From NCBI RefSeq assembly GCF_014529535.1, contig NW_023503608.1, forward strand, positions 1,984,001-2,048,000: DNA of 64,000 bases, given 5' to 3'. Both the position numbers and the translations under genes were made by a program. The DNA is from Bradysia coprophila (taxonomy: Eukaryota > Arthropoda > Insecta > Diptera > Sciaridae). This document shows positions 39,701 through 51,700 of the stretch, piece by piece (the stretch's first letter is position 1; every line of letters starts with the position of its first letter). A model generated the notes under the pieces. The model did no database searches. It worked only from the letters and a program-made list of their open reading frames with translations, and was not told the DNA's origin.

Positions 39701-42700
39701 CTCTCTTACAACGAAAAATGTTAATAGCAATAACACCTTTGCAAATTTGTAGCCCACATTTGGGCGAAAAAGTATTCGTTTTTTGATGATTTCTCTGAAC
39801 CAAAATATTTTTTTTTTGAAAAAGTAAAACCATTGAAGCACGCAAAAGTGTGTTTGTGGGGTGATAACTTATCCAACTTGAAGAAACCTTTACAGCTTGT
39901 GTAAAGTTCAGAGAAATTATCAAAAATTTTTAAATGGTCCATTGTTCGTGTAAATCAAGACTTAATGCTCATCATTAATTTTTAGAAAAACGTTTTAGCG
40001 TCCGGGTGATGGAAGGACGAGCTTTAAAAAATAGAAATTTACGTGTTAATGTTACGTAAAGCACAGAACGATATTCAAAAATAAAAATTTGTTACTACGG
40101 ACATAATGTACTAATACAAACAAGGGGTCACCAATTTTGATTAATAATCCAAAAAGAAAAAATCGTTAAATGAGCAAAATTAAAGGCGTTAAAAAGGACA
40201 CAAAAGCTGATGTGGTAGTGTGAAGCGTTTAAGAGTTTAATGTTGATTAAGAATAGTTGTATACATTCATTGTAAAACCTCTACGGCCAGCACATGTTGT
40301 TTTGGCGTAGAATAACATAAACAGAAACTGTGTCCTCATTAAATACAAAAAAACTTTTACACAAAATATATTTGACCATCATGTAATTTAATAATCGCTT
40401 CACGTCGTCTTTTCGCCAGACACGCTAAATATCTAAAACAATTCGGCTGTATTTTATGTTTTATAGCACACCAATCATTTTCGGGTGTGTAAATGTATCG
40501 GCCAGGGAATGGAAATATATAATAACTTTCCACCTACACTACAATTAAACCAGGTGTGGAGTGAAGCGCTTCAAATACAACACGTACCAGTAATGTTACA
40601 ATTTTAATCCAATTACTTCGGATGTAGAGAAATTAGCGTCTACGTTGGTGTTGTAATGCGATTGCTTTTTCAATTGTTCGTATTTTTAATTTTACGAGAA
40701 TAGTTTTGATATAAAATGACTTGTGGAAAGGGCCTAAAAACGTGTAGAATTTACACTCGAGGTCATTTCAAATCATGCGCATAATCTTGTATGTAAGCAG
40801 AAACTAGGTGAGCTTGAATTATCCTGGACTAGGATCATTATATTGCTATCACATCCACTGAGTGAGTTCTCATTAAAGTAATAGTTGGCATGCCTCTCGG
40901 CAGTATCCAATCAAATCCAATTTTACTTACCCCATGCTGAAGACTACCGTGCTATTTCTGTACAATCTTAGGCTAGAAATTTCTTCAAACAGCTTCAGAA
41001 CTTTCATCTCCCTAAGTTGTCGTATATACAGATCAGGTACCTGCAAAAAAAAAATGTTTTAGATCACTTGAATTTAAGTCCAAAAATTCTCTATACCCAA
41101 ATCTCATGCCTCTCTTCCGTTTTCAATTCAATGTAACTGGGTATGGTTGTGTTCGGATCATTTTTGTGTTTGATGCGTTTGTCCTCCCATATAACTTGTA
41201 GGAAAACATCGATAGAAATTTCCTGAAAATTCGTCCGAAACTTATATGACGCAAAAGATGGTACTCAACGACTACAGTAACAATACGATAAATAAAATCT
41301 CTATTTACTTCATTGTTTTCGTTGACTGCTGATATGCGATTCAGATACAGTCCAATCGAAACATCTGTTAGTGCGCCTGTTGAACAAAAAGAAAATTTGA
41401 AGATTATTTATATTAAACATTCTAATGTGATGCAAGTCTCTAATTCTGAAACGATTAGTGTCGCTGGAAGTGAGGCTTATAAAGAACTCTCATATTTTTG
41501 TACATACATTTTGTCTTCTATAGTTCTACGTGTATAAAAGCAGATGATAAACAGAAGAAATTAGATGAAATTTAATCCCATCGTTTCATGTTAACGATTA
41601 ACCCAGTCGTAGTTCCTCTGGAATCGTACCTCTAAATGTGATACCCGATGATTATGATCCTCTGGGATTCGTAATTAATTAATTATAACAAGATAAAGAT
41701 GAAGTGTCGCCACTTACAGGTAATGGGTATACAATCCCTCAATTGCAGGGACTATTTTTGAGGTACAATTTTCACAGCTTTTTCAATTTTTTTTCGCATA
41801 TTTTCTCTAATTTTCTTCAAAAATTGTTCATAAGCTTCTTTGTCACTAGCATTTATAGTGGGTTACATTGTATGCTGCGAAAGTAGTTACAGACTCCGAA
41901 GTGTGTTTTTGAGCAACAACGCTTCAGTAACTATATCAAAAAGTTGTTATTGAAGTAGTGAAGTGCGTATTACAGCATCCAATGTGTACTACTTGTCCCA
42001 TGCTAAAGTTCAATTGTGAAACTGAAAAAAATAACCAAAAATAATCCACATGTAATGGATCATTTTCGTAGCGTGTACATTGCTAAGTAATCGTCAACTT
42101 TCGCATGGGGCGGGTAGTAAAACTATTTTTCCAGGGTTAGTAAGAAAAACCACTTATATTAAGGTTTGGAACTCTGTATTTGGCATTGTGCGATTGCAGC
42201 CCTTGCATTCGGCTCAGGCTGCCACCCTCACACTTAGCTAAATAAAAAGTTCCAGACTAATATTATCTAATATTATTGCGCGCTGAATCCACAAGCTTCG
42301 TCAATACGACTCGAATCGTTTTTGATTTGAAGTAAACAAGGATACACCTGCAGCACATTTCCCTTTCTGTACTGTTTTTTTAGAAAGCAATTGAAGATAA
42401 TTTTAATTGTAAATTCATCAAATCCACTTCTATTTACTTAAACAATTGATTGTAAGTGAGTTGCACATTGAAAACTTAAATTGATTGCGTGCTAATTGTG
42501 CTTGAATTCATTAGTGCAAATTAGGCTTACTTCCAATGCATACATCACCGAGCAATATTTATGAGACCGATATTATAGTGGTATAATTCAATGTGGCACG
42601 CTGTTTTACAGCCACTTTCATGCATACTCTCACTGATGTATATTATGCTGATGTGGTTGCCAATGATTAAAATAAATTTAACGAATATAAAGTAAGTGTA

Positions 42701-45700
42701 GTCACGGGCCGAGATTATTATGGCATCAAGCTTGGGCATTATTCATAACTGAAATGTTGTTGTTGTTCGTTGCTGAACAGCGTCGAGGTAAATATTAATA
42801 AGGCTGGTATTTTATGTGTGTAATTTTGTTTATACGAAAATTTTGTTGCATATTTTAATGGGCTTAATATACAATGTTTGCCCGCGTTTCGAGCTTCAGT
42901 TTCCAATAACCGAAAATATATATAACAGCGCATTGTGGAGCTATAAAAATTTGGCATGTCTGCCGAGAAACGTATTTATTTTTCAAATACCTTTTAACCT
43001 AGACCTACCTATTCAAGCAAAAGTTTAGAAACAATTTCACCTTGAATGTCGTCGAATGTATAAAAACAAAATATATTTTATGAAATCTATAAGTTTTAAG
43101 TTCAGGTTTTTGATCCACTTACAGGTGATATATATGTAAGACTTCCCCCAATCGTTGTAGAAACAACAATATTTTCCTTGCCTCCACATATTATGTGGCA
43201 ATATAATATTGTATCGATTTTGAAAAGAAACTTGATTTTGATTTCGTTTGAAAAACATTTTCAGCACAGTATTTGCCACAAAAGAGACGAATTGTCTGGA
43301 TTATCTTTTAATCCATTTTCCATTTCGAATGGCTAAAGGCGATCTTTGAAGTATGGAAAGAGAAAGTTAAGACATTATGAACTTCATCGGATTGTAACGT
43401 TTGTTGTGTCGACTTTATCTAATTATGGTAACCGATACATTGGGTGTCACTGACATTTTCTATTTTTGTGTGATGAGAAGAATTTCAGGAATTGTTGCAT
43501 TTCTTGATTTGAGTTCATTTAGAAATTGTGGTCCAAGAAGTGCTGGACCATAGCACTGTTTCTAGTAGAAACTTTCTACCATTAACACAGAATAAGGCTT
43601 TGCATTTCTTTCGTGCAGATAGGATCATGCTTTTTTCGTGTGAGTTAAAACACACAACATATTTAAATATTACATGCAAACATCTATCAAAATTTTGAGG
43701 TTTTTTAACGTATGACATTGGAGTGTTTATGCTAGAAGCAATGCTATGGCTGGACCCTTCAGGAAAAGTAACAATTTCAATTTACAGTAGCAAGGAATTT
43801 TGAACAATGAAAATATTGGCTAATTTAATTCCACTACATATACACACTGAGCCTATCGTTTTACCATTTTTATGAAGTTAACTTTACAAACCTTCTCTGT
43901 TTGATATCAGATAAATAAATAAATAAATATTAAATAAAATAAATAAATTACTGACCAAGCAATACAACAATTTTATTATTAATTGTACCGATGCTTTTTG
44001 AAGTTTGGCATCGCAGCTGTGGGTGGCGCCACGGCTGCCATACTCTGCGCGGTTTTAGTAACAATTTATTTATTGTCACTAAAATTACCGAAAAACAAAT
44101 TGTCGGATGTGAGAGATCCACAAAAGCTGTATGTAAGCACAAAAAAAAACAAAACAAAACAAAGAGTTTTAAAAAATGACGAAAAAGTGTATATAATGCT
44201 CGTACAATTGAAGCGATTGCTCGCTTCAGTTTGTGTCGTGCTGATATGCACATAGTCATAGCAAGACATAGGTGCACTGATGATGGCGTGATACGCCGAA
44301 ATCAGCATTGTTTTGTCCTGTTGTTCGTCCACACTATGATTGTAAACGGTAAAACGTTTCGTCACGAATTGTAAACGGTAACACGTTTCGTTCGTCCTTC
44401 GTTGAATAAAAGAAATTTTTTCAACAATTTTGGTCAAGTCAAAGCAATACAACACTTTGTCAATGTTGAATTACTGACCAAGCAATACAACAATTTTATT
44501 ATTAATCAGATAAATAAAATCGTTCATGTTAAGTACCTACTTCCACGATAGAGTAAAGTTAACCAGGCAGGAGCGCTGATTTTACTAGGGACCTGAATTA
44601 TCTAGTAGCCTTATTTATTTTGCGAATTAAATTTTTCAACTTATGTCAGTGTTCATTTGAGTTCATTATCATCCCTGGTATTAGGTCCCTTATTTGACAC
44701 AGATGGTTACAGAAGGGTATTTAGAATAGAATAGAGGGTGTGGCCTTCTATGAGGCGCCTATAGTTTCATTACCTGTACTAAACACATGGCGAAGCATTT
44801 ATGAAGTAATTTGTATTTATTATGAGAATGGTGTTAGATATCCAAGAAAAAAATGGAAAGTGAAAATACAAATTTTGTATTCTTTTTGGAGAACTAATTA
44901 GTGAATACGCACAGTATTCGCACTTGAAGCAATTAGTTTAAGTCGAGGTAAATTCTTCGGTATGTTTTTTCTGCAAAAAGAGTTATTGTTTGGAATTACC
45001 CAAAACAGATTTTCCGATCTTTGCATAGATTTGTTACAATGGCAATAAATCATCTTAGCAAGTGGTTTAATGTGGTAAATGATATTAGTTCTGACATGAT
45101 ACGGAAACCAGAAAGGTAGGGGAGATAAAACTGTTGCTAAAAAAGGCGTCAAGTTTGAAAGACATTTCTCTTGCATTCAGTATTTGTTGCTCCTGCGAGG
45201 AGGTCAGTTTGTAAATTTGTGTTGCAACTTTAGTGGAAAAGGCAAATTTCCATATTGCCTCAGCAAGTTTAAATAAAAATTTAAATATAATTGTGAATCG
45301 TAACAAAAAGAAAAATGAACAGTGAAATGTGGGAAATTAATCGGAAGAAAGCAAAGATGTATGGTGAAAAGCGTTATCAAGCTTTAATTAGTTCGAAAAA
45401 GTCTTATAAAAGCGGCGATAACAAAAAAGGAAAACGTGATTCGGAACTAGTGGAACAGTATACAAACCTACGCGACCAGTACAATAAAATTGCCGCTGAT
45501 GCAATTTTTCTTTATTATAACAAAGGACTACGGAAAACAGTAATTGATTTGCATCAACTTACTGTCAAAGAAGCGTTACAAAAACTGGTGGAACGCATAA
45601 TAAGTGTCATAGGTGACGGTGAATACATATTAGATGTGATTGTTGGAAAGGGCATCCACAGTGAATACGAGCCAAAAATAAATCCCAGCGTTGTGGATTT

Positions 45701-48700
45701 TGCAGAAAGGTACGACATACCTTATGAATTCAACTATCGAAATGAGGGACTGATACATCTGTTTTTGATGGAATGTAGCGTATCTTTGCTATCGTCAATT
45801 GAACCAAATTTTCAAGACATTCGTCATAGCAGTGCATCTAAAAGGAAATCAGGAAATTTGGAAGATTTTGTACATCCGATCATCAAAATAAGAAAAAAGA
45901 AGAGGATGTGCCAGTTTAATTCTCTTGCAGCTGCCGCTTTCTACATCGAGAACAAAGAAAATAAACAACCACTTGCATTACCAACAAAATACGAGACAAA
46001 ATGTGCAGAATCCAATCAGGATCCATCAGCTGCAAACAGATCAAAAAATATGCGGAGAACTAAAAAGAAGAAAAAGCAAAGTGTGCCTCAAACACCAACA
46101 GGTCAGAATTGTGGAAATGAAGAATTCTCTCACATCGAACCAATTGATCGAGTCTATCAGGAAGCAAATGCAATCGAAGCAGTTAAAATAACTTCGCAAG
46201 ATTTGGAAACAACATTGGTGTCAATTGAGCCACAGGAATCGGTGCTTCAATCTAACGAAAATTCTTCTGAACGCTATTGGATTTTCTATTTTTTTTTTAC
46301 TGTATTTCTGATGATACTTCTAGGAGTATTACAGACATCTGGATTCTGGTGAGCTTAATTCTGCTCAAAAGCTGTTTGCCATATTTATTTATTATTTATA
46401 TTCTTGTATAATATGTCCTCTATTGTCGAATTATTTGTAATATAGTTAAATTTTGTAAATATCATTGTTTATTTATGTTTGCTTTACTATAAGATACAAT
46501 TATGTTTCTTTGTGTAGGTTAATACGGTTAATTTAATTTATAATTCTTTTTATAGATTATGTATAAAAACAGAAAAATAAAGACAAACATTAACATCAAC
46601 TCAAAATGCTTCTTTCTATCATCATTCTCCGAGCTCAGGAGAATACTTTTACCCTAGTTTCGATTGATTTTTTTTTTATTTTCGATGTGAAGCGGGTTCC
46701 GAAAACAGCTTTGCAACAATAACTCAAGAAATAATTGTTATAAATTATTGTAATGTTGTACTACTGTTGGAATTGGAAAGACCAACAGCTAGTGTATATG
46801 CACTGGATGGTGGAAGAACATTTCGGAATTCCCGATCCATTAACTAATAACTCTCATCGTCGCATCACTTTTTTATTCCTTTGTCTAGAAAACAAATTCG
46901 CATCCCAATATAGCATTTAAAAGTTATATCGAAATGTCAACTGTTTTCTACTGCACAGATTGATCAAGCCATCATAGATCAATTTAATGTTCTCTCTCCT
47001 GGAATCAATGTCACGTCAGACATTACATTGTTGGGCGCACCGGTTACCCTAGGTGCTGGTGATCAATGTTTTGCTAACAAACTGAGCGAGCTACGACTGA
47101 TGTTTAGCAGATTGAAATCTCTCAGGAGTAACCATGTGTCATTCTATCTGCTCCGTCATTGCTTTGCAATTCCGAAGTTGACGTACCTCCTTCGAACATG
47201 TCCTAACTGGTTATTTGAGCATCATTTGACAGCGATAGACCTAGAGATCAAATCGTGTTTGGAGAATGTCATCAACAACAGCTTAAACGATAATCAGTGG
47301 CTGCTGGCTTCGCTTCCTATTAGACTCGGTGGATTAGGAATTAGACGCACAACTGACATTGGTGTTTCCGCTTTTTTATCATGAGTGAACTCTGTCTCGT
47401 CGCTACTTGGTTTGATGTTTAATTTTGACCGCGAAATAGTGGCTTCGATTCCGTTTTATAACGATGGTTTGGATTTGTGGAATTCAATCAACAACGACAA
47501 TTACCGCAACATGTGTGTCATCAGGAGAGCTGGGATTCAATCAATTCGATGCGTCTGTGGAATTCGATGAACGTTTGCAGTGATGTAGACAAAGCTCGTC
47601 GTTTGGCTTTGACACTACCTGAATCCATTTTTTGGTTGTATGCTTTACCATCTCGCTCGATTGGAACTCTACTTGAGAATAACCACTTTCGAATATGTGT
47701 GGGCCTAAGACTGGGCTGTCGTCTGTGCGTCCAACATCGCTGTGCTTGTGGTGATATCGTTTTGGAGAACGGTCTCCATGGTCTGTCATGTCTGAAAGCT
47801 GCTGGCCAACATCCTCGCCATCGTTTGTTCAATGACATCATTTGGCGCACTTTGAATTCGGTCAACCATCCCAGTCAACTAGAACCTCCTGGTTTGTTCC
47901 GCACCGATAACATATAACATGCCAAAGGTACAAAACTTTATTTTACCTGAAAAATAAACTAATTCCAGGGGTGGCGCCATCTAATATGCAAAATTACTTC
48001 TCTTGATCAAGTGATGCAAAACAAACAGAGCAAAAATACTCTTCCCTTTCCCATGGCTCGCGTGAAGCGAATAAAAAGACAAAAATCCTGTTTCGACCTC
48101 CGGATCCAGTGGCGGTCAGAGGTTAGCGTGGTCTAACCATCTTCAGTCGTTTCCACTGGTCCGTTGCACGAGACAGCCGTAAATTTTCTAATTGAACAAG
48201 TTTTTTGAAAATTTACAATAAACGTTTTGCCATCTTCTGATGGAAAATTCGAAGCTTAGCGGAGAGCTACTATGAAAATTTACCCAAAAAACGTAGCTCA
48301 ACGAAGAGAAAATTCATTCAACTTTCAAAATTCATTCAACGAGTAGACGGAATTACGGTCAATGTTTAACCTGGGACGCGACTTGTTCCGACACTTTCGC
48401 ACCTTCTTACCTTCATCAGTCGTCGAGAGAATGTGGTATTATCGCTGAAAATTCTGCTCGCTCGAAAAACCGTCTTTACGCACCGGTTACTGAACAGAAT
48501 TTCGTTTTCGTTCCTGTGGCCGTGAAACAATGGGACCATGGTGCGAAAGTGGAAGTAGATTTCTTCATGACCTTGGTCGTTTGTTATGCGAGAAAACCGG
48601 GGATCCGAGATCAAAGTCGTATTTGTTTCAAAAAATTAGTTTGTGCGTTCAACGCGATTTCGGTAATGGGCACTTTGCCCCATGGGAAGAAGTTAGATGA

Positions 48701-51700
48701 AATTTACGAGTTTTTGTAACTTCATTTTTGTAACCAATTTTAATGTTTCAATAAACGCTTGAACAGTAATAGTTATTTATCTACCAAGGTAGGTATGAAG
48801 GTATTTTTTCGCACTAGATGTCGATTGTCGATCCGAGGCGAAGCCGAGGTCGACAAGACGTCGTGTGCGAAAAAATACCGGCATACCTACCGTGGTAGAT
48901 ACAACGTTTTTCGCAATTTCGGGCCATAATCACCTTTCCAATGCAAAATATTACCAAAATTTCTACCAAACATTCACATGCAAACATGAATTCATTTGAA
49001 CGATCAAGCAACCTGCACTATATACACATTGCAATGTAATGTATAGAGACGTGCTAAATAAAATCAAGTAGTCAATGCTTAGTATGTACGCTTCAACAAT
49101 ACGTTCTGAATAATTGTGTGACTCTGTAGCCGAATGACTATGGTCGTTGCTTGGTGTTTGGAAGAATTTTGGTGTTGGGTGTTCAAATCCTGGTTTGTGC
49201 TAAGTTTTTATTTATAAAATTTAGTCTTTCTTAAAGGCACTAAGCTCTGTAGCGTGCGAAAAAAAGGTGAAAAAGCCCAAGTGCGAAAAAAAATCAAAAA
49301 CGCACTGTGAAATAAATACCTTCAAAACGACATTAAATGGATGCATGGAAAGGTGATGATTATGGACAGGAATTGCGAAAAAGTTATATTGAAATCTACT
49401 TTAGTCAAAAAGTCAAAATCCATTTTTTATGACGTGCAATTTATTTTGTTTTCTTCTAATGGACAAATAATTACCACTCCAGGCAAAATCTTTAAAAATG
49501 GTTTGTATGTATTCAGTACGCATGCATAGGTAGAAAACTAATAAAAAATGCAAAGTTTATGAAAAAGTAGGCGTGCCGAGATTTCTAAGTTTGACAGTTC
49601 AACCGTTCTATGAAAAAAAAGTCAGGCGTGTTCTATCCCAGCCGTGAGGGGCCGTGCTTATCATTTCTCTGGTCTAACCGTTTCTGCAAAGCACTATTTT
49701 TGAATGGAAATTCGATCGAAGAGATGAATACTTACAAGAGAACTGCTATCGCCCAAAAACCACTTACAGTGGAAGTGTGACGCAAGTCTTTTTATCCACT
49801 TACAAAAGAATTAATATCGGTAGGGTTGACGCTTAGAGCTTCGACACACAAAAAGTAAAGCGTCCTAGAGGTGCATAATCTACTATGAACTCATTTGTTA
49901 TAACATTCACATCCAGAGTTTATTGTTTATTTTTATCTATAGCAAGGTTCTTACATGCACCAATTTACCGTTTCCCATCAATTCCGCTTCAAAATGCTCT
50001 GACATTTGATCCTGTGTCAATTTAATCCCTCATTAACTGCGATACAATTTCCAGTAAGATCAAAAAGCATAGTTATATCATGTTATCACACGGATTAATT
50101 TCGTATTTACCTCCATTTAGTTAATTGTTCATTCAATATGGAACAATAAAATTTCATTGGTCGTATCATCTAAATGACACACATGGAGTTTCTATTTATT
50201 GCTTATATATTTCGGTGGATGAACGGTTATATTAAAGGGTACCTCAAACGGAAAAACTTTTTATTATGAGTAAAAAAATAAAATATTCGAGTCATGGGAA
50301 CCTAAAAACAATAAATAGCATGTTTGCCATAAATCAGCTGAATTTTATTATTATTCTTGTCTTCACCTTGATGAAAATTATAGAATTAACTTGGCGGTGT
50401 ATTTTGTTTCGGATAACCATGATAATATTCAGATATATTATTTTTGACAATAAATTATTTATTTATACACGTATATAGATTGGAATAACATATCACCTAT
50501 TCCGGGATAGATATATGGTGCTAATATATAAAATGAAATAAAAAAGTTTTCAAACGACTCATTCAATTGGCGAAAATAAGTTCACTAGAAACATATCTAC
50601 ACAGAAATGCTGTCGTGCGTTATTTCATTTCGAATGTTATTGGAAGCGCGTTTTTTTAGCTAAGCAAATAATAAAAAAAAACAAGAGGAGATTGACGCGG
50701 CAGGCGCGTTAGCAATAGACTCGCACGTTCCGAAACTACAATTTTCGCAATATTTCCACACATTTAGTATAGTTGAGTGTAACTGCTATTACAATCACAG
50801 TAGTCCTTATTACATAAATTAAATTTCGAAAATGGTACAATTGTGAAATCACATAATATGAAGAGTACTTACTATTAATAGTTAAATATTGATAGTCAAA
50901 TGTCGAACAACGTAGGCGCAAGCGGATCATACATTTTAATCAGTCAAGTCTTGACGCTCGCCTAGTTAACATCTCCGCTAAAACATTCTCTTTCAACTAT
51001 CAACTATTGATAGTTGACTATCAATAGTTGAGGAAGAATGTTTTAGTGGAGATGTTAACTGGACGAGCGGATCATACATTTTAATCAGTCAATTCGTGAC
51101 TCTTGTCCAGTTGACATCACCGTTAAACATTCTACCTATCCAATATTGATAGACAACTATCAATAGTTGATAGTTGAGGGAGAATTTTTTGGCGGAGATG
51201 TTAACTGGACGAGCGTCATATATTGACTGATTAAAATGTATGATCCGCTAGCTACTAGATTGTTCGACATTTGATAGTCAACTATTGAATGTCAACTATC
51301 ACACCATTATGTGATTTCGCAATATTTCCATATATTGCGTAATTGAATTTATTACATAATATTACAAAAATTTACAGCAGCACTAGTCTATGCGCAGCGC
51401 TCGTTCGGTGAACATCTTTGTTGAAGCATCTTAAATATTTGAGTTCTCATCGAAAAGGCTCACCCTCTATCACATATCAGACATACGTGAGAATGGTAGT
51501 TGGGCAGAGTGAATTCGATTGGGACTAAAAATCTTAATGGAGTGATGTGTGTCGTTGCGCGAGACGCTGTGACCTATAAATTTTTGAGGTCTGATCGAAA
51601 AGGCTCACCCTTCATCAATATACCAGACTCAAGTGATAATTGTAGATGGGCAGAGTCAAAAAGATCGGGATCAAAAGTTTGGATAGTTTGAGCGTGTCGC

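Noticed and set aside
43037-43279. A possible extra channel exon on the minus strand (ENIVVSTTIGGSLTYISP)
   Set aside because: The channel exons on either side already join in phase without it, and it carries no family motif.
43983-44255. 90-codon frame with a hydrophobic segment as a host membrane protein
   Set aside because: It lies inside an insertion flanked by a 37-bp duplication and its 3' part recurs at 7300, so it belongs to a repeat.
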